Below, piece by piece: positions 1-6,379 of a DNA stretch of 12,684 nucleotides. This DNA comes from Chloroflexota bacterium (GTDB lineage: Bacteria; Chloroflexota; UBA4733): the NCBI GenBank assembly GCA_023489405.1, contig JAMDCW010000092.1, forward strand, positions 1 through 12,684, given 5' to 3'. The translations under genes were made by a program, and so were the position numbers. The notes beneath the pieces were generated by a model that was not told the DNA's origin, did no database searches, and worked only from the letters and a program-made list of their open reading frames with translations. Numbering within the stretch: the stretch's first letter is position 1; the number at the start of each line of letters is the position of its first letter.

Positions 1-190
1 AACCCGGCCCTGCGGCATCGTAGTAGTGCTGGCTCCCGGGTGCCTCATTCCGGTAGATACCTATCTCGGTGCCGTGCTTCGGAGCGCCGAACTCCGTCTG
101 GACGCGCACCAGGCCAGGTGCAAGGCTGGGCTCCACATACTCGCGGATGACCGGTTCGCGTGGCCCAAGGGCGACGAGTTCTCTAGCCAC
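1..190 (-). CDS. Zinc-type (MDR) alcohol/sugar dehydrogenase, N-terminal fragment cut by window edge
   Basis: The minus strand is open from a GTG at 188-190 to the left edge, giving 63 residues that begin M-A-R-E-L-V-A-L-G-P. The run LAPGLVRVQTEFGAPKHGTE has the layout of the GroES-like N-terminal domain of medium-chain dehydrogenases: a proline/glycine turn, a strand (LVRVQT), then the short stretch that leads to the first catalytic-zinc region. The zinc ligands and the NAD(P)-binding Rossmann fold lie outside the window. A purine-rich GAGAGGAGGAG stretch sits just upstream of the GTG. The gene starts 50 bases after the MalG-type permease stop, on the same strand, so it is probably the fourth gene of the sugar-uptake operon and may oxidise the imported sugar or polyol. 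The family call rests on a short N-terminus; the substrate is unknown. Confidence 0.6.
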   Translation of the reverse strand, partial: MARELVALGPREPVIREYVEPSLAPGLVRVQTEFGAPKHGTEIGIYRNEAPGSQHYYDAAGPG

Positions 191-240
191 CGGCTGCTCC
201 TCCTCTCGGATTGAGGCTAGCTTTCCACCGCAGCAACGGC

Positions 241-1140
241 TCAACGCCCTGCAAGACCAGTGAGCTGAATGCCCTGGATAAAGAAGCGCTGGGCGGCAAA
301 GAAGAGGACGACCATGGGCAGAATCATCATCACCGCCGCTGCCATCATAAGTGTCCACTGCGTGCCATATTCGCTCTGAAAGAACTGCAAACCCAGTGCA
401 AGCGTGAAGTACTGTTGCTGGTTGAGGTAGATCAGCGGATTCAGGAAATCGTTCCAATTGTACTGGATGGAGAAGATAGCAACCGCAGACAAGGCTGGTT
501 TCGAAAGCGGCAGGAGCACACTCCAGTAGATGCGAAAGTTCCCTGCCCCATCAATCCGTGCCGCTTCATCCAGGTCGTAGGGTACCGTCATGAAAAACTG
601 CCGGAGCAGGAAGACGTTGAAGGCTCCTCCGCCGAACCAAGCAGGGACGGTAAGCGGCAGATAGGTATTGATCCAGTGCAGCCGGCTAAAGAGGATGTAC
701 TTCGGTACCAGCGTCACCGCATCTGGGAGCATCAGCGTTGAGAGGAGCAGGATGAAGAGCAGATTACGACCTGGAAAGCGAACCCGGGCAAAGCCGAAAG
801 CCGCGAGGGAAGCAGTAACGAGCGTGCCAGTGGTAGCCGCCACCGTGATCACGAGCGTATTCCGGGCATAAGCGAGATACGGCACGACGTGCAGCGCATC
901 GGGATAGTTCTGCCAGCGCACCGGTTGCGGCAGCCATTGTGGTGGGAAGACGAACTCCGTGCCTTCCACCTTGAGCGACGTGCTCAGGAGCCAGAGAAAT
1001 GGCAAAGCCATCCCCAGCGCACACCCAGTGAGAACAGCGTAGGCCAGCACGAGACGGAGAGCCCGGTAGGAGCTGCGAGCGTACGCCTCTAGTGAGGCAC
1101 GGCCCGTTACCCGTACAAGAAGGTCAGGAGAAGTATCCAT
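241..1140 (-). CDS. Carbohydrate ABC transporter permease, MalG type
   Basis: This 299-residue inner-membrane protein is one of the two channel subunits of a CUT1-type sugar importer. The conserved cytoplasmic EAA loop that docks the ATPase is clear at residues 191-217 (DEAARIDGAGNFRIYWSVLL followed by PLSKPAL). Six hydrophobic segments can be traced, at roughly 28-52, 92-115, 126-147, 160-180, 213-228 and 262-283. The motif FLWLLSTSLK after the first segment and the C-terminal ending FFIQGIQLTGLAGR, close to the usual FxxGlxxGAvKG, are typical of the MalG branch. Length is normal for the family (about 275-300). It starts 27 bases after the MalF-type permease stop, so the two are co-transcribed and presumably form a heterodimer. 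No strong Shine-Dalgarno lies at the usual distance from this ATG. The sugar transported cannot be read from the permease. Confidence 0.95.
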   Translation of the reverse strand: MDTSPDLLVRVTGRASLEAYARSSYRALRLVLAYAVLTGCALGMALPFLWLLSTSLKVEGTEFVFPPQWLPQPVRWQNYPDALHVVPYLAYARNTLVITVAATTGTLVTASLAAFGFARVRFPGRNLLFILLLSTLMLPDAVTLVPKYILFSRLHWINTYLPLTVPAWFGGGAFNVFLLRQFFMTVPYDLDEAARIDGAGNFRIYWSVLLPLSKPALSAVAIFSIQYNWNDFLNPLIYLNQQQYFTLALGLQFFQSEYGTQWTLMMAAAVMMILPMVVLFFAAQRFFIQGIQLTGLAGR

Positions 1141-1167
1141 CGAGCGCCAGGTGCCTCTCTCGCAAAC

Positions 1168-2103
1168 TCAACGCTTCAACTCGGCTTCATAGAACACCCA
1201 GCGGTTCGCAAAACGGAACTGGGTCAAGGTGACGATGAGGACAACGACAAAGAGCAGCCAGGCTATTGCCGAGGCATAACCCATGTCGAAGTTCTGGAAG
1301 GCAACGCGATAGAGGTAGAGCACATAGAACAGCGAGGCGTCCTCCGGCCCTCCTCCAGTAATGACATACGCCTGGACGAACACCTGGAAGGCGCCGATGA
1401 GGGCCAGCGTGAGGTTGAAGAAGAGCGACGGCGTAAGGAGAGGAAACGTCACGTGCCAGAAACGCTGCCACCGGTTGGCGCCGTCAATACTCGCCGCATC
1501 GTAGAGGTGTTCGGGAATGCTCTGCAGCCCGGCCAGCAGAATCACCATCTGCCCGCCAATCGTCCACCAGCTCATGATGATGAAGGAGATCTTAACGACG
1601 CGTGGATCCTCTAGCCAGTAGATGGCAGGGAGACGGAAGAGGCTGAGCAGCCAGTTCGCCAGGCCGAAGTTGGTGTTGAAGATCCAGAGCCACAGGAGAG
1701 AGCTTGCCACCAGCGGCGTAATGTAAGGAAGGTAGAACAGTGTACGATAGATAGCGATGCCCCGCCGGCGCTGATTGAGGAGGAGCGCCGCTGCCAGCGC
1801 AAAGATCAGATGCGTCGGCACCCCAAAGACGACGTAGAACGTCGTATTGAAGAGCGAAACGCGAATGCGGGGATCCTGAAACAGAGCGGCGAAATTGGCA
1901 AGCCCCACAAAATGTGGCACAGTGACGATCCGCCAATCGGTGAAGGCAATGGCGATCGACGCGATCATAGGACCTGCGGTCCAGATCACAAACCCCAGGA
2001 GCCAGGGAAGAATGAAGAGATAGCCATCACGCGTGTCCCGCCAGCGCGTCGCCGACCAGGTACGGCGGCGCCGCGCCGTTGTCACAAGCGTCCCCTGGGC
2101 CAC
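1168..2103 (-). CDS. Carbohydrate ABC transporter permease, MalF type
   Basis: This 311-residue membrane protein is the partner permease of a CUT1 sugar importer. It opens with a basic cytoplasmic N-terminus (ARRRRTW) and a first membrane helix at about 28-54 containing the family signature FILPWLLGF. The EAA loop is at residues 201-226 (YDAASIDGANRWQRFWHVTF then PLLTP). GGGPEDAS at about 256-263 matches the conserved TxGGPxxxT-like segment of MalF/UgpA relatives. Start is GTG at 2101-2103, preceded by AGGTAGGGGAAG as a reasonable ribosome-binding site; a second in-frame GTG (residue 7) is also possible. It sits 39 bases downstream of the binding-protein stop and 27 bases before the MalG-type gene, in the standard order binding protein, MalF, MalG. 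No ATPase gene follows, as is common where one MsmX/MalK-like ATPase serves several importers. Confidence 0.95.
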   Translation of the reverse strand: MAQGTLVTTARRRRTWSATRWRDTRDGYLFILPWLLGFVIWTAGPMIASIAIAFTDWRIVTVPHFVGLANFAALFQDPRIRVSLFNTTFYVVFGVPTHLIFALAAALLLNQRRRGIAIYRTLFYLPYITPLVASSLLWLWIFNTNFGLANWLLSLFRLPAIYWLEDPRVVKISFIIMSWWTIGGQMVILLAGLQSIPEHLYDAASIDGANRWQRFWHVTFPLLTPSLFFNLTLALIGAFQVFVQAYVITGGGPEDASLFYVLYLYRVAFQNFDMGYASAIAWLLFVVVLIVTLTQFRFANRWVFYEAELKR

Positions 2104-2142
2104 CGCTTCCCCTACCTTCTACCGGTACCAGTCCACCACTCA

Positions 2143-3507
2143 CTACTTCGTAGCAGTCGGCTTGGCTTTGATGAGCTGGTTCACCTCCGGCGCTACCGCG
2201 GTCAGTACGGTCTTGACATCCTTATGCTGCGGACCATAGACCCCTTGGAGTGCATTCGCGATGGCCTGATGGATGCCAATCCAGTTGCCCACTACCGGCT
2301 CCGGCCGGGCGTAGCTGAGAGCATCGATGCCGATCTTGATGTGCGCCGGCGGCTTGCCATCCTGATTCTTCAGGGCAGCCTCTCGCACGGACTTAGAGGC
2401 GACCGGCAACCCATCAGCAAAGTAGGCTTCGTAGGCCGCCTTCGAGATAAGCTGCTTGAGCAGCCCCCAGGAGAGCTCTTTCTGCTTACTCGCTGTAGCC
2501 ATCGAGTGGCCTGCCGAAGCGACGCGGGTCACCTGATCTTTTGTCCCGTGCGGTAGATGCTGGATATCCCACGTGAACTTGGCATTGGCAAAGGCACCAA
2601 AGACATTGAAATAGGGGAGCATCGCAATACGCCCGGTGTTGAAGAGATCACCGACATTCGTCCCTTGCAGGTCTGCCGAGCTGGCGTGGACCTTATACTT
2701 ATGGATGAGATCGGCAATATCCTGGATGCCCTCGACCCCGGGAGTCTGGTCCATGGTGTACGTCGTGCGCTCTTTGTTGACGACGTCACCGCCATGCTGC
2801 CAGACACGGATGATGGCCGGATAGACATAGGGCGGATTGGGCCAGCCAGCCGTCCCCCACACCTTCGTCGCTCCACTCCCCGAGGTGAGCTTCTGTGCCG
2901 TCTGGACATAGTCATTCCACGTCCAGTCTGCAGTAGGCTCAGCGACACTTCCCTTCTGGAAAAGATCCTTGTTGTAGACCATGATGTAGGAAGTCGTCTC
3001 CCGCGGGAACGCATATTGCTTCCCCAGGATGTTGAAGTCTTTCATCGAAGCCGAGAAGATGTCACTGTCATCGAATGACTTGTCTTTCGCCATATACGAG
3101 GAGAGATCGGCCGGAATCCCCAGCGAAGCAAGGCCAGAGTCGATGTAGGTATGCGTCCAGTAGACATCCGGCGGTGTATTGGCAGAAAGGAGCAGCAGGA
3201 GCTTCTGCTGGATCTGCAGTGCGCCAGCGCCACCCTGAATGATGTTCACTTTGGCTTGGGTAAACGGCTTGACGATCTTCTCGTACATCGTCTGCTGTTT
3301 AGGGTCAGTCTGGATCATGAGTGTGAGCGTGGTCGATGCAGCAGCCGCCTGTCTCGTACTACTCGTCGCTGCAGTGGCTGCTGCACCACTGGTGCTCGTC
3401 GTTGCCGTCGTGCCTCCACCACAAGCGGCGAGGAGGGCCGCTCCCAGCGGCAAAGCAGCGACAAGCTTGAGGAGATCACGGCGCGTGGAATTAGGCGAGA
3501 CCTGCAA
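2143..3507 (-). CDS. Sugar-binding lipoprotein of ABC transporter, Tat-type signal
   Basis: This 454-residue extracytoplasmic solute-binding protein (SBP family 1) captures the sugar and delivers it to the MalF/MalG pair. The N-terminus carries a twin-arginine motif, STRRDLLK (residues 7-14), a hydrophobic stretch and a lipobox LLAAC with acylation at Cys29. An Ala/Thr/Ser-rich linker (30-60) follows, then the mature domain beginning at about LTLMIQTDP. Family features include the segment YNKDLFQKG at about 173-181, typical of sugar-binding proteins. The start is TTG at 3505-3507: a GGAAGGAG sequence lies seven bases upstream and the Tat motif follows directly, so no earlier start is needed. 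A short inverted repeat (AAGGA/TCCTT) spans this ribosome-binding site and the start, and might weaken initiation. It is first in its operon, just downstream of a LacI-type operator. The ligand is unknown. Confidence 0.93.
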   Translation of the reverse strand: MQVSPNSTRRDLLKLVAALPLGAALLAACGGGTTATTSTSGAAATAATSSTRQAAAASTTLTLMIQTDPKQQTMYEKIVKPFTQAKVNIIQGGAGALQIQQKLLLLLSANTPPDVYWTHTYIDSGLASLGIPADLSSYMAKDKSFDDSDIFSASMKDFNILGKQYAFPRETTSYIMVYNKDLFQKGSVAEPTADWTWNDYVQTAQKLTSGSGATKVWGTAGWPNPPYVYPAIIRVWQHGGDVVNKERTTYTMDQTPGVEGIQDIADLIHKYKVHASSADLQGTNVGDLFNTGRIAMLPYFNVFGAFANAKFTWDIQHLPHGTKDQVTRVASAGHSMATASKQKELSWGLLKQLISKAAYEAYFADGLPVASKSVREAALKNQDGKPPAHIKIGIDALSYARPEPVVGNWIGIHQAIANALQGVYGPQHKDVKTVLTAVAPEVNQLIKAKPTATK

Positions 3508-3529
3508 GGAAAAGCTCCTTCCCTAACTG

Positions 3530-3545
3530 TGAGAACCGGTTCACA
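3530..3545. promoter_or_regulatory. LacI/GalR-family operator (16-bp palindrome)
   Basis: The sequence TGAGAACCGGTTCACA is a dyad centred on the CpG between 3537 and 3538; the half-sites TGAGAACC and TGTGAACC differ at one position. The core GAACCGGTTC is perfectly symmetric. The form TGnGAACCGGTTCnCA is the well-known shape of LacI/GalR-family operators, with central CG. It lies 22 bases upstream of the TTG start of the sugar-binding protein, within its presumed 5' leader or promoter, so the simplest reading is substrate-inducible repression of the transport operon. No LacI-family regulator gene is in the window. Confidence 0.75.
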
Positions 3546-3643
3546 GTGCGAACCACTGATGCAGAAATGTCCTTTGAAAAACTCCGGTGCGCCCACCACT
3601 CCTTGGGACGCTGTGGCAAGGTACCATGCGGTTATACATTAGG

Positions 3644-3672
3644 ATTGTAGGGCACGCGCGAAACGGGCGCAA
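3644..3672 (-). promoter_or_regulatory. Candidate sigma70-type promoter for the sugar-transport operon
   Basis: Read on the minus strand, TTGCGC (3672-3667) is separated by 17 bases from TACAAT (3649-3644). The -10 matches consensus at five of six positions, the -35 at three. Transcription would begin near 3637, leaving a leader of about 130 bases that contains the LacI-type operator, which would then act downstream of the start, as a block to elongation, rather than on the promoter itself. A nearer promoter overlapping the operator may exist but I could not find a convincing one. Confidence 0.35.
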
Positions 3673-3725
3673 GAGAGCTTAGGGACTTTTCGATTAGAGG
3701 AGCTGGCCCAGAACGCTCAAAGTAC

Positions 3726-3754
3726 TTGCTCAACGGCATCGGAGTAGCTATACT
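3726..3754 (+). promoter_or_regulatory. Candidate sigma70-type promoter of rplU-rpmA
   Basis: TTGCTC (3726-3731) and TATACT (3749-3754) are spaced by exactly 17 bases. The -10 matches consensus at five of six positions and the -35 at its three strongest (TTG). Transcription would start around 3761, giving a leader of about 58 bases before the rplU ATG. Position and direction fit the ribosomal protein pair; no competing signal is as good on this strand. Confidence 0.5.
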
Positions 3755-3766
3755 GGCTAGCTGCGC

Positions 3767-3784
3767 TCGACGCCATCCCGTCGA
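3767..3784 (+). promoter_or_regulatory. Small hairpin in the rplU leader
   Basis: TCGACG and CGTCGA form a perfect 6-bp stem around the loop CCATCC, just after the predicted transcription start and about 35 bases before the rplU ATG. Ribosomal protein leaders, including L21 leaders in several bacteria, often carry autoregulatory structures, but this one is too short to assign to a known leader class. It could equally be chance. Confidence 0.2.
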
Positions 3785-3818
3785 CCAGCGTATGGTGAGC
3801 ACTAGGGAAAGATAGACA

Positions 3819-4217
3819 ATGTTCGCAGTCATCGAGAGCGGCGGGAAGCAGTACCGGGTGTCCGTCGGTGAAAGTATCGCCGTAGAAAAGCTCTATAGCA
3901 TAAAAGGGGACCGCATCGAGTTCGATCGTGTACTCCTTCTAAGCACCGACACTGGCCTCTCTGCCGGCACCCCTACCCTAGAAGGCGTTAGGGTCATCGG
4001 CACAGTGAGCCGGCAGTATCGTGGCCCCAAAGTGTACGCCTTCCGATACAAGCCAAAGAAGCGGGTACGTGCCCTCAAAGGCCATCGCCAGGATCTTACG
4101 CAGATCTACGTGCGCGACATCCTCGTGAATGGTCAGAGCCTTGTCCAGCCGCCGGCTGCATCCTCACCGCCTGACACGGCAGAAGCTACTCCTCCATCAT
4201 CTCCAGAGAACACGTAA
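3819..4217 (+). CDS. rplU: Large-subunit ribosomal protein L21
   Basis: The 132-residue product is bL21, a 23S-rRNA-binding protein of the 50S subunit. It begins with the family hallmark MFAVIESGGKQYRVSVGE, continues with a GD-containing segment (IKGDRIEFDRVLLL) and keeps the basic rRNA-binding stretch FRYKPKKRVRALKGHRQD at about 75-93, followed by TQIYVRDILV. The canonical fold ends near residue 103-105; bL21 is commonly about 100-105 residues. The remaining 27 or so residues are a Pro/Ser/Thr/Ala-rich acidic tail (ASSPPDTAEATPPSSPENT) with no recognisable domain. A purine-rich AGGGAAAG lies upstream of the ATG. It is followed after 15 bases by rpmA, the usual rplU-rpmA pairing. The gene often following in other bacteria (obgE) is not here. 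Confidence 0.97.
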   Translation: MFAVIESGGKQYRVSVGESIAVEKLYSIKGDRIEFDRVLLLSTDTGLSAGTPTLEGVRVIGTVSRQYRGPKVYAFRYKPKKRVRALKGHRQDLTQIYVRDILVNGQSLVQPPAASSPPDTAEATPPSSPENT

Positions 4218-4232
4218 GGGAGTCCTAAACCT

Positions 4233-4541
4233 ATGGCACACAAAAAAGGTGTCGGAAGCTCGCGCAACGGCCGGGATAGCCAGGGTCAGCGCCTCGGTGT
4301 GAAGCGCTTTGATGGCCAGGTCGTTACCGCCGGCAGTATCCTCGTCCGCCAGCGGGGAACTCGCATCCATCCAGGCTCTCACGCGGGCCTCGGCAGAGAC
4401 CACACCGTCTATGCCCTCATCAACGGCGTCGTCCGCTTCGAGTGGTACCGCAAGGACAAGCGGCAGGTCAGCGTCTATCCACTCCCTGCTCCAGCTCCTG
4501 AGCTGTTACCACAAGGCGAAACTGCTCCTGCCCAGGGCTAG
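4233..4541 (+). CDS. rpmA: Large-subunit ribosomal protein L27
   Basis: The 102-residue product is bL27, whose N-terminal arm reaches the peptidyl-transferase centre of the 50S subunit. The start MAHKKGVGSSRNGRDSQGQR is canonical, with the ungapped N-terminus that needs no proteolytic trimming (unlike the Firmicutes form). The conserved core follows: LGVKRFDGQ, GSILVRQRGTRIHPG, and a C-terminal strand VVRFEWYRKDKRQVSVYP. The family usually ends near residue 85; about 15 extra residues here are Pro/Ala/Glu-rich (PAPELLPQGETAPAQG). AAGGGAG lies 12 bases upstream of the ATG. It is co-transcribed with rplU, the stop and start being 15 bases apart, and a strong hairpin lies 60 bases downstream. 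Confidence 0.97.
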   Translation: MAHKKGVGSSRNGRDSQGQRLGVKRFDGQVVTAGSILVRQRGTRIHPGSHAGLGRDHTVYALINGVVRFEWYRKDKRQVSVYPLPAPAPELLPQGETAPAQG

Positions 4542-4602
4542 TACTACCCCTCTCTTACGCCGTGTTCTGTGGGCTTCTCGCTTCTTCACCAAATATATGT
4601 GT

Positions 4603-4644
4603 GCCCCTGGAACATCTCACCGGTGAACCGGTGGTCTAGGGGGC
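4603..4644. terminator. Strong two-part hairpin between convergent rpmA and the SWIM gene
   Basis: An outer stem pairs GCCCCTGGA (4603-4611) with TCTAGGGGGC (4635-4644), nine pairs including one G-T wobble and one bulged G. An inner perfect stem pairs CACCGG (4618-4623) with CCGGTG (4628-4633) around the loop TGAA. It sits between two converging genes, where a two-way terminator is expected. There is no following T-tract on either strand, so it is not a textbook intrinsic terminator; it might act as a processing or stabilising 3' end, or work with Rho. Confidence 0.45.
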
Positions 4645-4709
4645 TCGCCTGTTTCGCCCTTCCTCGCCAAATCACACGGCCAGAGAACAACGAGGAAGCT
4701 CTCGTAGCC

Positions 4710-4988
4710 CTACGGCATTAACACTTCCCGCGGTGCCGCGCCCGATACGGCATCGGACTCTCTCAGCATCCCGCGCAGCACTTCCTCCAATGCCATCGTG
4801 TGGCAGCACCGCCCCCAGCCTGCAAAGAAATGACACGTACAATGCCACGTACCATCCTGCAGGGTGACGCGATACGTATCATTGTCACCCCGAAACTCCA
4901 CCGCAAAACCCTGGAAGGTAATTCGTTCCGCTGGTTCCGCAGCATAGCGATGCGCTTTCTCGACCTTGCCATACCAACTAGAGTGCAT
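4710..4988 (-). CDS. Small SWIM zinc-finger protein
   Basis: The 92-residue product contains a SWIM zinc-binding motif of the form CxC...CxH: Cys-Thr-Cys in WHCTCHFFAGWGRCCHTMAL, followed eight residues later by Cys-Cys-His. SWIM domains bind zinc and usually mediate DNA or protein contacts. The body is one small unit: an N-terminal segment WYGKVEKAHRYA, a beta-rich part (ITFQGFAVEFRGDNDTYRVT), the metal site, and a C-terminal helix (TMALEEVLRGML). No other catalytic domain is attached. I chose the ATG at 4986-4988, which has GAGAGGAG about ten bases upstream and starts right at the conserved part. The frame stays open to another ATG at 5063 (117 residues), but upstream of that one the strand reads CCTCC, the wrong sense for a ribosome-binding site. 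Function unknown; it stands alone, convergent with rpmA. Confidence 0.8.
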   Translation of the reverse strand: MHSSWYGKVEKAHRYAAEPAERITFQGFAVEFRGDNDTYRVTLQDGTWHCTCHFFAGWGRCCHTMALEEVLRGMLRESDAVSGAAPREVLMP

Positions 4989-5083
4989 CTGACGATTACT
5001 CCTCTCTACGCTTACCTGTGGTAGTGCCTGCTCCACAAAACGGATGAGGCTGAATAAAGTCATGATGAAGGAGGATCCCCCAC

Positions 5084-5164
5084 GTGAATCGTGAGGAGAT
5101 GCTAGAGCCGATACCCCGGCTTTCCATGATCGCGAACCGCTTTCCGGTCTTGACCCCTACTTAA
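5084..5164 (+). CDS. Possible 26-residue small protein or leader/gene remnant
   Basis: A GTG at 5084-5086 lies nine bases after AAGGAGG (5068-5074), the best Shine-Dalgarno in the neighbourhood, and opens a 26-codon frame ending with TAA at 5162-5164. The product starts M-N-R-E-E-M-L-E-P-I-P-R-L-S and ends FPVLTPT. It is not a membrane or signal peptide. I do not recognise it. It may be a genuine small protein, a regulatory leader peptide for the oxidoreductase gene 168 bases downstream, or the N-terminal stub of a decayed gene. The ribosome-binding site points the opposite way from the SWIM gene, so it cannot serve that gene. Confidence 0.3.
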   Translation: MNREEMLEPIPRLSMIANRFPVLTPT

Positions 5165-5332
5165 ATGTTAGACTAATTGAGCGTTCCGTGCAATCGTGCT
5201 AGGAACACAGTGCAACTCCACTATTCTATCTCCACCGCTATGATGCTATGCTCAAACGCAAGCGAGAGTGGAAGGGACCTACACAGACCATATCCGCCTC
5301 GCTGGCTCCTAAGCACGGAGGAGGTCATCTCG

Positions 5333-6298
5333 ATGAAGATCATCCAGGTAGGCCTCGGCGGAATGGGCAACGCCTGGCTACGCGCAGCCGCCACCTTCGA
5401 GGGCGTGCAGTACGTTGGTCTCGTTGACATCGATCCAGACATCGCCGAACGCCAGGCAAAGACCTATGGCTTAGCTCAATCACTCATCTTCCCCACGCTA
5501 GAAGACGCCATTGAGGAAACCAATCCCGATGGTGTCATCCTCGTCACACCGCCCGACACACACCGTGACCTTTCTATCACCGCCCTCGAGCACGGCGTCC
5601 CTGTTCTATCCGAGAAACCCCTCGCCGATACGCCTGAAGCCGCCGAGGACATCGTCGCTGCTGCCGTCAAGGCCCATCAGCTCCATATGGTCGCCCAAAA
5701 CTACCGCTACCGGCCAGCTACCCAGACACTGAGACATGTGCTCTCCACCAGCGACCTCGGTGAGATTGGCGCGGTACACATCCAATTTTTCCGCGGTCCT
5801 CACTTCGGTGGCTTCCGTGATGTCATGGACTATCCACTGATTGTCGACATGGCCATTCATCACTTCGATCTCTTGCGCTTCTTCACCGGCAACACCCCTG
5901 ATCACGTGACTGGTTTCAGTTGGAATCCTCCGTGGAGCTGGTTTCGTGGCGATGCCTCTGCTGCTCTCGCCTTCCACTTTCCCAACGGCGCTGTCGCCAC
6001 CTACAGCGCTTCCTGGTGCTCCCAGGCCGGAGACACGCCGTGGAATGGCAACTGGCGTATCGAATGCGCCAATGGCGTCGTCTGGCTCCAAGAAGACCAG
6101 GTCACCCTTGCCCACACCGGCAGCAAACCCCATAATGTCGAGCTCCTCCCAATGCTCCACACCGATCAAGCCTATCTGCTTCGAGAATTCCATCGGGCCG
6201 TGACAGAGCACATCACTCCACCCACCATCTCTACCGACAATATCCAATCCCTGCGGATGGTATTTTCCGCTATCGCCGCCTGCGCTCCCCACCGTTAG
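5333..6298 (+). CDS. Gfo/Idh/MocA family NAD(P)-dependent oxidoreductase
   Basis: The 321-residue product is a dehydrogenase of the Gfo/Idh/MocA family, which oxidises or reduces sugars, inositols and related polyols using NAD(P). The N-terminal Rossmann fold begins with IQVGLGGMGNAW (residues 4-15), with acidic Asp32/Asp34 after the second strand suggesting NAD preference. The family signature EKP is at 94-96, and the second-domain catalytic pattern DxxxHxxD is DMAIHHFD at 172-179; the EKP lysine and the histidine are the expected proton-relay residues. The start ATG at 5333 has a GGAGGAGG ribosome-binding site eight bases away and begins exactly at the Rossmann strand. The open frame extends upstream to 5177, but those 52 extra residues look non-coding. 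Length is slightly short of the usual 330-390. Its substrate cannot be read. It may relate to the sugar operon, but it is not in it. Confidence 0.92.
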   Translation: MKIIQVGLGGMGNAWLRAAATFEGVQYVGLVDIDPDIAERQAKTYGLAQSLIFPTLEDAIEETNPDGVILVTPPDTHRDLSITALEHGVPVLSEKPLADTPEAAEDIVAAAVKAHQLHMVAQNYRYRPATQTLRHVLSTSDLGEIGAVHIQFFRGPHFGGFRDVMDYPLIVDMAIHHFDLLRFFTGNTPDHVTGFSWNPPWSWFRGDASAALAFHFPNGAVATYSASWCSQAGDTPWNGNWRIECANGVVWLQEDQVTLAHTGSKPHNVELLPMLHTDQAYLLREFHRAVTEHITPPTISTDNIQSLRMVFSAIAACAPHR

Positions 6299-6379
6299 CG
6301 CTTACTCCGGCCTGGCGTGTGGTAGTATGGTAATGCGTTGATTCTGCCTAATGTATCTCGCGAGAAGGGATCGGGAACG

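Larger units (their letters stand above)
3508..3818. other. Divergent intergenic control region between sugar operon and rplU-rpmA
   Basis: These 311 bases separate the minus-strand sugar operon from the plus-strand ribosomal protein genes. I see a LacI-type operator, one candidate promoter in each direction and a small leader hairpin, each listed separately. A 66-codon open frame on the minus strand (3632-3832) crosses the region and overlaps the rplU start; its sequence has no recognisable domain or ribosome-binding site, so I do not call it. Confidence 0.7.

Noticed and set aside
1810..2556. 248-codon open frame on the plus strand
   Set aside because: It spans the antisense of two transporter genes and their junction; both sense proteins are clear family members.
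5150..5179. TTGACC as a -35 for the oxidoreductase gene
   Set aside because: No acceptable -10 lies at 16-18 bases spacing; TAGACT is only 13 bases away.
5177..5332. N-terminal extension of the oxidoreductase
   Set aside because: The 52 extra residues lack family similarity, and the ATG at 5333 has a near-ideal ribosome-binding site and begins at the Rossmann strand.
5606..6292. 228-codon open frame on the minus strand
   Set aside because: It is antisense to the Gfo/Idh/MocA gene, has no recognisable motif and no ribosome-binding site.
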